A stretch of DNA of 64,000 nt from Cryptosporangium aurantiacum (GCF_900143005.1 NZ_FRCS01000022.1:37001-101000), one strand, 5' to 3'. Positions 42,106 to 51,254 are shown, counted from the first letter of the stretch. Program-made: numbers and translations. Notes: generated from the letters alone by a model not told the origin.

Positions 42106-43296
42106 GTGGAACAGGGGCGAGCGAGCCACGGGCGCGCGACGAACCGGGCGCTCCGGCGGCAGAACCGCTCGGGGCTGCTCACCGCGCTCTTCCTCGACGG
42201 GCCGCTCAGCCGTCAGGAGCTCGCCGAGCGCTGCCGGCTGAGCCAGGCCGCGGTGAGCAACGTGGTGGCCGACCTGATGGACGACGGTCTGGTCGCCGAG
42301 GCCGGGGCGGTGGAGTCCGACGGAGGCCGGCCGCGAATCCTGCTCCGGGTGGCGCCCCGGTTCGCGACGGTCGTCGGGGTCGACGTCGGGGAGACGCGCG
42401 TCCGGGTCGAGCTGTTCGACCTGGCGATGACACCGCTGGCCAAGGCGGACTACCCGCTGGAGGACCTGGCGGCGCCGACCGTCGTCCGGCACGTGCTGAC
42501 CGGCCTGGCGGCCGTGACGGAATCCGCGGGCGTCTCCGACGCCGAGGTCCTCGGGGTCGGCATCGGGGTGTCGGGCATGGTCGAACAGGGTCCCGAGGCG
42601 GTGGTGCACGCTCAAACGCTGGCTTGGGACGCCGTCCCGCTGGAGCGGTTGTTGCGGGCGGGCACCGCCCTGCCGCTGCACCTCGACAACGGCGCCAAGA
42701 CCTGGGGGCAGGCCGAGCACTGGTTCGGTGCCGGACGCGGTGCGCGGCACGCAGCGTTCGCGCTGGTCGGCTCCGGGGTCGGGGCGGCGATCGTGGCCGA
42801 CGGCCGCACGTACCGGGGCGCGTCGAGCAGCGCGGGGGAGTGGGGGCACACGACGCTTCGGTACGACGGCCGGGAGTGCCGGTGCGGGGCGCGCGGGTGC
42901 CTGGAGGCGTACGTCGGCGCGGAGGCGATCATCGCCAGGGCGCGCGAAGCGGGCCTCCGGGTGGACGGGCCGGACGAGGAGTCGCAGCTGGCCGCGGTGC
43001 TCGCGGATCCCGCTGCCGAGGAGATATTGGCCGAGACCGCGCGCTACCTGGGCGCCGGGGTGGCGAACCTGATCAACCTGTTCAACCCGGAGCGGGTGGT
43101 GATCGGCGGCTGGGCCGGGATCGCGCTCGGGGGGTTGCTGCCGGAGATCCGGGCCGCGGCGGCGGGCCAGGCGATGCGGCGTCCGTTCGCGCAGGCGTCG
43201 ATCGAGCTGTGTTCGTTGGGAACGGACGCCGTCGCGCTCGGGGCGGCGACGCTGCCCGTGGCTCGCCTACTCGCCGAGGGCGGCGTCCGCGAGTAG
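42106..43296 (+). CDS. ROK-family transcriptional regulator
   Basis: 396 residues: an N-terminal winged helix (LLTALFLDGPLSRQELAERC, SQAAVSNVVADLMDDG) followed by a sugar-kinase-like domain with GVDVGETRVRVELFD and the zinc motif CRCGARGC followed by LEAY. The kinase catalytic Asp position (NDAN in kinases) reads LDNGAK here, so it is a regulator and not an active kinase. It is divergent from the beta-glucoside importer and probably represses it until a sugar binds. GTG at 42106 or 42064 could be the start; neither has a strong Shine-Dalgarno. Confidence 0.9.
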   Translation: MEQGRASHGRATNRALRRQNRSGLLTALFLDGPLSRQELAERCRLSQAAVSNVVADLMDDGLVAEAGAVESDGGRPRILLRVAPRFATVVGVDVGETRVRVELFDLAMTPLAKADYPLEDLAAPTVVRHVLTGLAAVTESAGVSDAEVLGVGIGVSGMVEQGPEAVVHAQTLAWDAVPLERLLRAGTALPLHLDNGAKTWGQAEHWFGAGRGARHAAFALVGSGVGAAIVADGRTYRGASSSAGEWGHTTLRYDGRECRCGARGCLEAYVGAEAIIARAREAGLRVDGPDEESQLAAVLADPAAEEILAETARYLGAGVANLINLFNPERVVIGGWAGIALGGLLPEIRAAAAGQAMRRPFAQASIELCSLGTDAVALGAATLPVARLLAEGGVRE

Positions 43297-43301
43297 CGCG
43301 G

Positions 43302-43327
43302 GGGCCCTGGCCCGCGGGCCAGGGCCC
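43302..43327. terminator. Bidirectional hairpin terminator
   Basis: GGGCCCTGGCCC (43302-43313) pairs perfectly with GGGCCAGGGCCC (43316-43327), leaving a tiny loop, six bases after the ROK stop and before the convergent oxidase gene end. No U tract. Confidence 0.85.
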
Positions 43328-43387
43328 GCGCCGCGGCGGCACGGCCCGGCGCTGTGCGCCCGGCGCCGCGCGCACCGCGGCACCGCG

Positions 43388-44764
43388 TCAGCTGTCGAAG
43401 CCGAAGCCGATCGCGTCCATGGCGCGGAGCCACGGGTTGCGGCGCCCGGCGGCGCCGTCGGCCGCGATCAGCGACCGGCGCGTGAGCCCGACACCCACGT
43501 ACCGCAGTGGCTCCGGCGGGAACGGCAGCGGCGTCGACCGCACCATCCGCGTCCGCGTCCGCTCCGTGGACTCCCCGGCGAGCAGATCGAGCATCACTTC
43601 GGCGCCGAACCGGCTCGCCCCGACCCCCAGGCCGGTGTACCCGAGCGCGTACGCGACCCGGCCCGACCGCGCGGTGCCGAAGAACGCCGAGAACCGCGTG
43701 CACGTGTCGATCGCTCCGCCCCAGGCGTGGGTGAACCGCAACCCTTCCAGCTGCGGGAACGTCGCGAAGAACTGCGTCGCCAGCGTCTCGTACGTGGCCT
43801 CACGCGAGTCGTACCGCGCGCGGACCCGGCCACCGAAGTGGTAGATCGCGTCGTATCCGCCCCAGAGCACCCGGTTGTCGGCGGTGAGCCGGAAGTAGTG
43901 GAACTGGTTGCCGGAGTCACCGAGACCTTGCCGGTTGCGCCACCCGACCTCCCGGAGCTGTGACTCCGAGAGCGGCTCGGTCATCAGCGCGTAGTCGTAG
44001 ACCGGGATCACGAACGGACGGACCCGGGCGAGCGGCGACGGGAACACGTTGGTCCCCAGCGCCACCGTCCGAGCTCGCACCACCGCCCGGGGGGTGCGCA
44101 ACGACGTCCCCGACATCGACAGCACCGGTGAGAGCTCGTACACCCGCACCCCGAGCCGACGACACACCTCCGCCAGCCCCCACGCGAGCTTCGCCGGGTG
44201 CACCATCGCGACGCCCCGCCGGTTCCACACCCCGCCCAGGAACGTCGGCGACGCCACCTCGGCCCGGACCTCCGAAGCGTCCAGGTACTCCAGCTCGACA
44301 CCGTGGTCCGCGGCCAGTTCGACCGCGGAGCGCAGCCCCGGCAGCTGGTACGGCTCGGTCGCGACGTCCAGTTCCCCGGTCCGCTCCCACTCGGCGTCGA
44401 TGCCGTAGCGGGCCAGCGTGTCCTCGATCGCCTGCAGGTTCTCCGCACCGAGCCGCTCCAGTTCGGCCAACTCGGCCGGCCACCGCGCCAGCCCGTTCGC
44501 CAACCCGTGCGTGAGGCTGGCCGCGCAGAACCCGCCGTTCCGGCCCGAGGCCGCGTGGCCGATCCGCGCGCCCTCCAGCAGGACGACGTCCAGCGAGGGG
44601 TCGCGCTCCTTGGCGATCAGCGCGGTCCAGAGCCCGGTGTACCCGCCTCCGACCACCGCCAGGTCGCACGAGGTGTCCGCGGTCAGCGCGGGCAGCGGTA
44701 ACGGTCGGCCGGGGTCCTCCAGCCAGAATGAACCGTGCTCGACGTCGACCAGGGACTTGTGCAT
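43388..44764 (-). CDS. FAD-dependent amine/amino-acid oxidase (DAO family, PuuB-like)
   Basis: 458 residues. FAD motif VVGGGYTGLWTAL (39-44 core), ASGRNGGFCAASLTHGLA as in gamma-glutamylputrescine oxidases, substrate-side residues in GDSGNQFHYFRLTADNRVLWGG split across a loop, and a C-terminal GYTGLGVGASRFGAEVML. It probably oxidises a primary or gamma-glutamylated amine. It is separated by two bases from the amidohydrolase and lies in an operon with an amino acid/polyamine permease, supporting amine catabolism. Confidence 0.88.
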   Translation of the reverse strand: MHKSLVDVEHGSFWLEDPGRPLPLPALTADTSCDLAVVGGGYTGLWTALIAKERDPSLDVVLLEGARIGHAASGRNGGFCAASLTHGLANGLARWPAELAELERLGAENLQAIEDTLARYGIDAEWERTGELDVATEPYQLPGLRSAVELAADHGVELEYLDASEVRAEVASPTFLGGVWNRRGVAMVHPAKLAWGLAEVCRRLGVRVYELSPVLSMSGTSLRTPRAVVRARTVALGTNVFPSPLARVRPFVIPVYDYALMTEPLSESQLREVGWRNRQGLGDSGNQFHYFRLTADNRVLWGGYDAIYHFGGRVRARYDSREATYETLATQFFATFPQLEGLRFTHAWGGAIDTCTRFSAFFGTARSGRVAYALGYTGLGVGASRFGAEVMLDLLAGESTERTRTRMVRSTPLPFPPEPLRYVGVGLTRRSLIAADGAAGRRNPWLRAMDAIGFGFDS

Positions 44765-44766
44765 GG

Positions 44767-46413
44767 TTACCTCTCCGAGTCCGAGACAAAGACGCGGGCG
44801 CCGTCGACATAGGTCTGCGCGACCCGGGTGGCCGCGATCTCGTCGGCGGGACCCTCGAACGGGTCGCGGTCGAGGACGACGAGGTCCGCGCGATTCCCGA
44901 CGCGCAGCGAGCCGGTGTCGTCCAGGTGGTTCACGTAGGCGCTGCCCGCGGTGTAGGCGGTGAGCGCGGCGCCGAGGTCGAGCCGCTGCTCGGGCAGGAA
45001 CGGCTCGGCGTCCGAGCCGGGCAGCGCGCGGTTGACCGCGACGTGGATCGCCTGCAGCGGGTCGGCGCTCGACACCGGCCAGTCGCTGCCGGCGACCAGC
45101 GTCGCGCCGGCCCGCAGCAGGTCGCCGAACGGGTACTGGTGGCGCGCGAGGTCCCCGCCGAGGTACGGGATCGTCAGCTCGTCCATCTGCGGCTCGTGGG
45201 TGGCCCAGAGCGCCTGCAGGTTCGCCGACGCACCGAGCTGCCGGAACCGGGGAACATCGGACGGGTGAACGACCTGGAGGTGCGCCAGGTGCGGCCGGGT
45301 GTCGCGGAAACTGTTCGCGGCGCGGGCGGCGGCGACGGCGTCCAGCGCCTCCCGGACCGCCCGGTCGCCGAGCGCGTGGAAGTGGACCTGGAAGTCGAGG
45401 GCGTCCAGCGCGGTCACGTACCCGCGCAACGCGTCCGGATCGACGAAGCTCAGCCCCGCGTTCGTCGTGGCGCAGCCGCAGGCGTCGCGATACGGAGCGG
45501 TCATCGCGGCGGTGAAGTTCTCCGCGACGCCGTCCTGCATGACCTTCACCGTCGAACAGCGCAGCCGGCCGACCGTGAGCCGCTCGCGCCGCTCCACTAG
45601 CTCGGGGATCTGCGACGCGTCCCGGTCGCGGTCCCACCAGAGCGCGCCGACGACGCTCGCCGTGAGCAGCCCGTCCCGCGCCGCCGTGAGGTAGGCGTCC
45701 GAGACGTCCGGATATCCGTTGGACCCGCCGACGAGAGCGTCCTGCCAGGCGGTGATGCCGAGCGAGTGCAGCAACGTCTGGGCCCGCAGCAGTCCGGCCA
45801 GCCGGTCGGCGGCGGTCACCGCGGGCACGACGGCGCCGACCAGCGCGACCGCCCCCTCCTGCAGCGCCCCCACCGGGTTACCGTCGGCGTCCCGGTTGAT
45901 CACGCCGTCGGCCGGGTCCGGGGTGTCCCGGCTGAGGCCGGCGCGCTCCAGCGCGAGCGTGTTGACCCAGGCGCCGTGGTGGTCGCGGTTGGTGAGGAAC
46001 ACCGGCCGGTCGGCGACGACGCGGTCGAGCATCTCCGCGGTCGGCACACCGCCCGGGAACGTCTCCAGCGACCAGCCGCTGCCGACGATCCACCCGGCGT
46101 CCGGGTGCTCGTCGGCGTACCGGCGGATCCGCCGCACGTACTCGTCCAGGTCGGTGGTGCCGGTGAGGTCGCACTGGCCGAGCTCGAGCCCGCCCATCAC
46201 CGCGTGGATGTGCGCGTCCTGGAAGCCGGGCAGCAGCAGCCGTCCGGCGAGGTCGACGACCTCGGTCTTCGGTCCGATCAGGCCGTCGAGATCGTGACCG
46301 ACGGCGAGGATGCGGCCGTCGCGGACGGCGAGCGCGCTCGCCCGGCTGCGGGCGGGGTCGGTGCGCTGCACCGGCCCTCCGGTGAAGAGCAGGTCAGCGG
46401 TGAGTTCGGTCAT
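44767..46413 (-). CDS. YtcJ-like amidohydrolase
   Basis: 548-residue metal-dependent hydrolase of the amidohydrolase superfamily, imidazolonepropionase/YtcJ branch. Metal-site pattern: HIH in DAHIHAVMGG, the lysine in STVKVMQDG, His in VHFHALGD and the final Asp in VAGSDWPVSS; the composite domain ends LRVGNRADLVVLDRDPF. These enzymes hydrolyse amides or related C-N bonds of unknown substrates. It is the middle gene of the minus-strand operon with the oxidase and permease. Confidence 0.9.
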   Translation of the reverse strand: MTELTADLLFTGGPVQRTDPARSRASALAVRDGRILAVGHDLDGLIGPKTEVVDLAGRLLLPGFQDAHIHAVMGGLELGQCDLTGTTDLDEYVRRIRRYADEHPDAGWIVGSGWSLETFPGGVPTAEMLDRVVADRPVFLTNRDHHGAWVNTLALERAGLSRDTPDPADGVINRDADGNPVGALQEGAVALVGAVVPAVTAADRLAGLLRAQTLLHSLGITAWQDALVGGSNGYPDVSDAYLTAARDGLLTASVVGALWWDRDRDASQIPELVERRERLTVGRLRCSTVKVMQDGVAENFTAAMTAPYRDACGCATTNAGLSFVDPDALRGYVTALDALDFQVHFHALGDRAVREALDAVAAARAANSFRDTRPHLAHLQVVHPSDVPRFRQLGASANLQALWATHEPQMDELTIPYLGGDLARHQYPFGDLLRAGATLVAGSDWPVSSADPLQAIHVAVNRALPGSDAEPFLPEQRLDLGAALTAYTAGSAYVNHLDDTGSLRVGNRADLVVLDRDPFEGPADEIAATRVAQTYVDGARVFVSDSER

Positions 46414-46418
46414 GTGGT

Positions 46419-47873
46419 TCAGTGTCCGATCGTCGGTGCGAGGGTGTCTTCGGTGGACGCCGAGCGCCGGGTGAAGTACGGCGAGCGGCGGTGCCATTTC
46501 GCGACGGCGGCAACCACCAGCCCCAGCAGCAGGACGACGCCCGGCGCGGCGAGGCTGAACCAGCCGTTGTCGGCGCCGATCGCCCACTCGGTGCTCAGCG
46601 TCGCGTAGTACCCGGCGAGATAGACGCCGAGCGCGAGCAGCACGATCCCGGAGACCAGCGGCACCACGACCGCGCCGAGCGCTTCCCGGATCCCGCCGCG
46701 CAACAGCCCGCGGAACCGGACCGCGGCGGTGATCGCGGTCAGCCCGTAGTACAGCGCGACGAGCAGCCCGATCGTGTTCACCGCGGCGAGGATCGCTTCG
46801 CTCAGCGTCGGGATCGCGAACGCGAGCACGGCGACGAAGCCGGCGATCACCGCCATCACGATGGTCCCGGCCGCCGGGGTGCCGCGGCGCGAGAGCCGCG
46901 CCCAGATCGGGCCGAGCGTCCGGTCGCGGCTCATCGCCAGCGCGAGCCGCGCGGTCGGGATCACCCCGGCCTGCACCGACGCGACCGCGGAGAACATCAG
47001 CGCGAGCAGCGGCAGCGTGGCCCACGGCTCCGGCGCGAGCTTCGCCCCGAAGTACGTCAGGCCCTGCGCGCCGTTGGTAACCAACTCGTCGGTGGACAGC
47101 ACCCGCTGGAATGCGATCGCGCCGAGCAGGAACAGGCCGAGCATCGTGAACAGCGCGATGTACCCGCCGCGGGCCGCGTCGCCCGGATTGCGGGTCTCCT
47201 CGGTGACGCTGAACGCGGAGTCCCAGCCCCAGAAGAAGAACACCGCGAGCACCAGGCCCTGGGCCAGCGCCGACGCGGAGTCGATCGCGAACGGGTTGAG
47301 CCAGGACAGCGAGAAGCCCTGGTCACCGACGACGAGTCCCCAGCCGCAGAACGCCGCCAGCACGACGTACTCGAAGATCAGCAGGTACTTCTGGAACCGG
47401 GCCGCGTGCGAGACCCCGAGCACGGCGGTCCAGGTGAGCAGCGCGAGCACGCCTAGGCCTAGCGCCGTGCACTGCGCGGTCGAGTTCGGGTCCAGCGCGG
47501 TGAAGCCGAGCTTCTCGGCCGACTGGATCAGTAGCGACCCGGTGATCGCGGTCGTATACGCGAGGAAGATGACGGTGCCCGCCAGCGGGATCCAGCCGGC
47601 CAGGAACCCCAGCCACGGCCCCATCGTGCGGCCGACCCAGGTGTAGCCGGTGCCGCAGTTCTGCTCGGAGCGGTTCAGCCGGGCGTAGGCGCCGGCGATG
47701 CCCAGGATCGGGAGGAACGCCAGGAACAGCAGGATCGGCACCTGCCGTCCGACGATCGAGGCCAGCACGCCGGTGCCGATCGCGATGCTGGTGGTGGCGG
47801 CGGTGCTGGACGCGGCGATGACGACACCGTCGACGACGCCGAGGGAGCGGGTCAATGCTGGCTGGTCGTCCAT
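46419..47873 (-). CDS. APC-superfamily amino acid/amine permease
   Basis: 484 residues with about twelve helices and the APC hallmark near the N-terminus (VVDGVVIAASSTAATTSIAIG) and FFFWGWDSAFSVTEETRNP in the middle, the latter typical of amino-acid/polyamine transporters. It is first in the operon with the amidohydrolase (5-base gap) and faces a TetR gene across 77 bases, so it likely imports the substrate. Confidence 0.92.
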   Translation of the reverse strand: MDDQPALTRSLGVVDGVVIAASSTAATTSIAIGTGVLASIVGRQVPILLFLAFLPILGIAGAYARLNRSEQNCGTGYTWVGRTMGPWLGFLAGWIPLAGTVIFLAYTTAITGSLLIQSAEKLGFTALDPNSTAQCTALGLGVLALLTWTAVLGVSHAARFQKYLLIFEYVVLAAFCGWGLVVGDQGFSLSWLNPFAIDSASALAQGLVLAVFFFWGWDSAFSVTEETRNPGDAARGGYIALFTMLGLFLLGAIAFQRVLSTDELVTNGAQGLTYFGAKLAPEPWATLPLLALMFSAVASVQAGVIPTARLALAMSRDRTLGPIWARLSRRGTPAAGTIVMAVIAGFVAVLAFAIPTLSEAILAAVNTIGLLVALYYGLTAITAAVRFRGLLRGGIREALGAVVVPLVSGIVLLALGVYLAGYYATLSTEWAIGADNGWFSLAAPGVVLLLGLVVAAVAKWHRRSPYFTRRSASTEDTLAPTIGH

Positions 47874-47950
47874 ACGGCAGATCGAACCGACGGAGAGGCG
47901 TTAGGGTCAATACTGTTGTCATAAGGCGCCGCCGACCCGAAGGAGCCGCG

Positions 47951-48649
47951 ATGTCCGAGCGGATGACGACGACCCGGCGACGCCACCGGCCGACCAAGAG
48001 CGGAACCGTGCTGAGCCAGGACCTGATCGTGCAGACCGCGATCCGGCTGGTCCGCGAGCACGGCGCCGAAGGGCTCAGCGTCCGGCGTCTCGGCGCGGCG
48101 CTGGGAGCCGACCCGTCGGCGATCTACCGCTACTTCCGGAACACCGACGACCTGGTGCGCGCCGTCGCCGACGACCTGATCGGCAAGTACCTCTCCGACT
48201 TCACGCCGGGCCCCGACTGGCGGCAGACGCTGCGCGAACTCGGGCTGCGGATCCACTCGGCGTCGGTGGCGCAGCCGCGCACCGCCGTCCTCACCGCGTC
48301 CCGGGTCACCGGACGACCGCACGAGATCCGGGTGGTCGAGCTGGGCCTGGGCGTGCTGCGCTCGGCCGGATTCGCCCCGGACGACGCCGCGCGGCACTAC
48401 CACGCGTTCATCGACCTCACGCTGGGCTTCGCCGCGCTGGACGCCGCGGCGTTCGCGCTGCCCCGCGGCACCGAGGACGCCGACGACGCGGTCTGGACCG
48501 ACGTCTACGCGCGGCTGTCGCCGGACACGCACCCGCACATCGCCTCCGCGGCGACCGCGCTGGCCGAGACGATGCGCGGGAGCGCCTACCCGGCCGCACT
48601 CGACCTGCTGCTCGACGGGCTTGCCCAGCGCCTCGGCAGCGACCGATGA
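47951..48649 (+). CDS. TetR-family regulator of the amine locus
   Basis: 232 residues with HTH LSQDLIVQTAIRLVREHGAEGLSV, then LGADPSAIYRYFRNTDDL, and a helical ligand domain. It is divergent from the permease; the 77-base gap contains only a weak imperfect dyad around 47907-47930. AGGAG at 47941-47945 precedes the ATG. It overlaps the nitrilase by four bases (ATGA) and likely controls both directions. Confidence 0.92.
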   Translation: MSERMTTTRRRHRPTKSGTVLSQDLIVQTAIRLVREHGAEGLSVRRLGAALGADPSAIYRYFRNTDDLVRAVADDLIGKYLSDFTPGPDWRQTLRELGLRIHSASVAQPRTAVLTASRVTGRPHEIRVVELGLGVLRSAGFAPDDAARHYHAFIDLTLGFAALDAAAFALPRGTEDADDAVWTDVYARLSPDTHPHIASAATALAETMRGSAYPAALDLLLDGLAQRLGSDR

Positions 48650-49353
48650 AACCGGAGCTGGTGCTCGGGCTGGCGCAGCCGTGGCTGACGTCGTTCGACG
48701 TCGAGGGGAACGTCGCCGCGCACGCGGAGGCGGTGCGGTCGGCGGGCGCTCGGGTCGTTGTGTTCCCGGAGATGTCGCTGACCGGGTACGAGTTCGCCGC
48801 GCTGCCGCTGGTGACGGATGATCCGCGGCTCGCCCCGCTGGTCGACGCCTGCGCCGCGACCGGAACGCTGGCGCTGGCCGGGGCGCCGGTCGAGAGCGGC
48901 GACCGGCGGTCGATCGGCATGCTCGCGGTCGAGGGCGACGGCGTCCGGGTCGCGTACCGCAAGCAGTACCTCGGTGGGGCGGAGCCCGAGCACTACACGC
49001 CCGGGCCGGGGCCGGTCGTTCTCGACGTCGACGGGTGGCGCCTCGGACTCGCGATCTGCAAGGACACCGGGGTACCGCAGCACGCCGCGGACACCGCTGC
49101 GCTGGGCATCGACGCGCTGCTCGCCGGGGTGCTGGAGACGAGGGAGGACGCCGGGGTCCAGCCCGCCCGGGCGCGCCGGATCACCGCCGCGCACCGGATA
49201 TGGGTGGCGATCGCGAGCTACGCCGGGTCGACCGGCGGCGGCTTCGATCCGGCCGCCGGTGGTTCCGCGCTGTGGGCGCCGGACGGCTCGGAGGTGGCCC
49301 GAGCCGGGACCGAGCCCGGCGAGGTACTCGTCGTCACGCTGGCGGACGGATGA
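48646..49353 (+). CDS. Carbon-nitrogen hydrolase (nitrilase superfamily)
   Basis: 235 residues, alpha-beta-beta-alpha fold, short for the family. The catalytic Glu-Lys-Cys triad is complete: Glu42 in FPEMSLTGYE, Lys106 in AYRKQYL and Cys138 in AICKDTG. It probably cleaves an amide produced in the amine pathway. It is cotranscribed with the TetR gene, and its last 20 bases overlap the convergent YidC gene. Confidence 0.9.
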   Translation: MKPELVLGLAQPWLTSFDVEGNVAAHAEAVRSAGARVVVFPEMSLTGYEFAALPLVTDDPRLAPLVDACAATGTLALAGAPVESGDRRSIGMLAVEGDGVRVAYRKQYLGGAEPEHYTPGPGPVVLDVDGWRLGLAICKDTGVPQHAADTAALGIDALLAGVLETREDAGVQPARARRITAAHRIWVAIASYAGSTGGGFDPAAGGSALWAPDGSEVARAGTEPGEVLVVTLADG

Positions 49354-50017
49354 GCCGGTCGCGCAGCAACACGTTCTCGAGCGTCGTCCAGATTGTGCTG
49401 GTGAGCAAGTAGAGCGCAGCAGCCAGCGGAACCGTCGCCGCGAACACGACCGACACGAACGGGATGTAGCTCAGCCAGGCCGGCTGGCCCAGCCGGCGCA
49501 GCCGGCGTGCGGTGACGGTGGCCGTCACCACGAACAACCCCAGAACAACCGCAAAGACCAGGCCGTGGACGCCGAGCAGCGCGCCGTCGCGCCAATGGTC
49601 ACCGAGCGGGACGCCGCCCAGCGCGTGGCCGAGGAGCGCGTTGGGCGCGCCGTCCACCGTGGAGGCGGTGAACAGCGAGTAGAGCGTCAGGAAGAACGGC
49701 GCCTGGACCAGCAGCGGCAGCAGCGTGGGCAGCGCCCCGACGCCCTCGGCGCGGTAGAGCGCGGCGACCTCGGTCGCGGCCTGCAGCGGGTCGTCGCGAT
49801 GTTTGCCGCGGAGCGTCGTCACCTGGGGCGCGAGCCGGGCGCGACGCCGCTCGACCGCGATCTGGCGGAACGTCAGCGGGATGAGCAGCAACCGGACGAG
49901 CGCGGTGGCGAGCACGATCGCGGCGGCGGTCGCGGCGCCGCCGAAGAGTGGGCTGAGCAGGGTGGACGCAGACTCGACGACGGAGTAGGCGAGCGAGACG
50001 GGCAAACCGAACGACAT
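49334..50017 (-). CDS. YidC/Oxa1-family membrane protein insertase (short)
   Basis: 227 residues with five hydrophobic helices and family sequences RLLLIPLTFRQIAVERR, TLLPLLVQAPFFLTLYSLF and TVPLAAALYLLTSTIWTTLENVLLR divided by loops. There is no large periplasmic domain, as in Gram-positive members, and it is shorter than the housekeeping YidC (usually 300 or more), so it is likely an accessory paralogue. GGAGG sits six bases before the ATG. The upstream cotranscribed gene is a small membrane protein. Confidence 0.92.
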   Translation of the reverse strand: MSFGLPVSLAYSVVESASTLLSPLFGGAATAAAIVLATALVRLLLIPLTFRQIAVERRRARLAPQVTTLRGKHRDDPLQAATEVAALYRAEGVGALPTLLPLLVQAPFFLTLYSLFTASTVDGAPNALLGHALGGVPLGDHWRDGALLGVHGLVFAVVLGLFVVTATVTARRLRRLGQPAWLSYIPFVSVVFAATVPLAAALYLLTSTIWTTLENVLLRDRLIRPPA

Positions 50018-50122
50018 GAGGACCCTCCGGGGCCGGCGACGGACGAGGCGGAGGGCCGCGTGCGCGCACGTCCGTACTGGCCGGCCACGCGAGGCGCGGC
50101 GGGCAGCGGGGGAGGGGCGGCG

Positions 50123-50416
50123 CTACGCGGCCGGAGCCGCGGAGGGTGCGCGAGGGCGGGACAGCCGGCCGCGGGCGTCCGGGTCGCGCAGACGTGGCGC
50201 GCCCCGGTACTCGGCGCGCCGTGCGCCGGCGGCGAGGCGGGCCGGTGTCGGCACGGACAGCCGGACGCCGTACCGGCGGAACGCGAGCGCGGCGACCAGC
50301 GCCACCGCGACGAACGTGAGCGCGCCACCGCCCGCGTGGGGTTGAGCCAGCAGTATCAGGCCGGCAAGACAGGCAAGCGTCACCACCGCACGGGGCAGGT
50401 GGCCGAACGCGTTCAC
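50123..50416 (-). CDS. Small membrane protein, DUF6412-like
   Basis: 97 residues: two N-terminal hydrophobic segments (AVVTLACLAGLILLAQP, ALTFVAVALVAALAFRR) and a basic, proline-rich C-terminus. It resembles the DUF6412 proteins commonly placed next to YidC in actinobacteria, from memory and not from a search. The GTG at 50416 is preferred to an upstream start because the extra residues are not family-like. It is 105 bases upstream of yidC. Confidence 0.7.
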   Translation of the reverse strand: MNAFGHLPRAVVTLACLAGLILLAQPHAGGGALTFVAVALVAALAFRRYGVRLSVPTPARLAAGARRAEYRGAPRLRDPDARGRLSRPRAPSAAPAA

Positions 50417-50479
50417 GCCGCCGAGTGTAGGTCCGCCCCGCACCCTCCGGCCGAACGATGCCGAGCCACCCCGGAGCCC

Positions 50480-51124
50480 TTAAATCGCAAACAGCTCGAC
50501 GAAGCGGTCGAGCAGCGCCGGATCGCCGGTGACCGCGACCGAGCCGTCCGCGATCGCCTCCTTCGGCGTCACCTCCCGCGCCATCAGCGCACGGATCGCC
50601 GGGCCCGCCTCGATCACCAGGTCCGGCTCCGGGCTCGGCCCCTCCGCGGCGGCGAGCGCCCCGTCCTCGACCCGCAGGTGCAGGGCGATCTCGCCCATCC
50701 GTAGCTCGTAGTCGACGGTCACGCCCTCGGCGCGCTCGGCGCGGAACGTCGTCCGCATCGCCATGATCATCGACGCGGGGGTGACGATCTCCTCCTCGCG
50801 TGGCTCGCCGAGCGCGCGAGCGCCCCACCGGCTCAGCGCGATCACCACCGGTTCCAGGTCCGCGCCGTACTCGGTCAGCCGGTACACCACCGACCCGGCC
50901 GGGCGGGGGAGCACGGTCCGCTCGACGACGCCGGCGGCCTCCAGCTCCTTCAACCGCGCGGCCAGGATGTTCGTCGGGATCCGCGGCAACCCGCGGCGTA
51001 GGTCGGTGTATCGCCGGGGCCCGACCAGCAGGTCCCGGACGATCAGCAGCGCCCAGCGCTCGCCGGCGATCTCCAGCCCGCGGGCCAATCCACAGAACTG
51101 CCCGTAAGCCCGTTGCTGCGTCAT
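50480..51124 (-). CDS. HxlR-type regulator fused to an SCP2-like domain
   Basis: 214 residues. The N-terminal winged helix has the HxlR Cys in QFCGLARGLEIAGERWALLI, then RRGLPRIPTNILAARLKELE as recognition region. After about residue 112 an SCP2/sterol-carrier-like fold begins (RAEGVTVDYELRMGEIALHL ... EPDLVIEAGPAI ... DPALLDRFVELF), which can bind lipophilic ligands. It is divergent from the DoxX gene; the region between carries a palindrome. The HxlR cysteine is a possible redox or electrophile sensor. Confidence 0.9.
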   Translation of the reverse strand: MTQQRAYGQFCGLARGLEIAGERWALLIVRDLLVGPRRYTDLRRGLPRIPTNILAARLKELEAAGVVERTVLPRPAGSVVYRLTEYGADLEPVVIALSRWGARALGEPREEEIVTPASMIMAMRTTFRAERAEGVTVDYELRMGEIALHLRVEDGALAAAEGPSPEPDLVIEAGPAIRALMAREVTPKEAIADGSVAVTGDPALLDRFVELFAI

Positions 51125-51150
51125 GCTCTCGATCCTACCGCATACTTCGC

Positions 51151-51183
51151 TTGACAAAGTCTGCTTGTTTTTTGCAAGCTTGC
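51151..51183. promoter_or_regulatory. Promoter -35-like box and palindrome upstream of doxX
   Basis: TTGACA at 51151-51156 and the perfect palindrome GCAAGCTTGC at 51174-51183, in an AT-rich stretch between HxlR and DoxX genes. The palindrome overlaps where a -10 would fall, so it is a plausible HxlR operator. No clear TATAAT-like hexamer could be fixed. Confidence 0.5.
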
Positions 51184-51254
51184 TTCGAGCACGGCACAGC
51201 CGGGTCGAGCGCCGAACGGACGGCGCCCCGAAACTCTCGAGAGGACTGGTCGTC

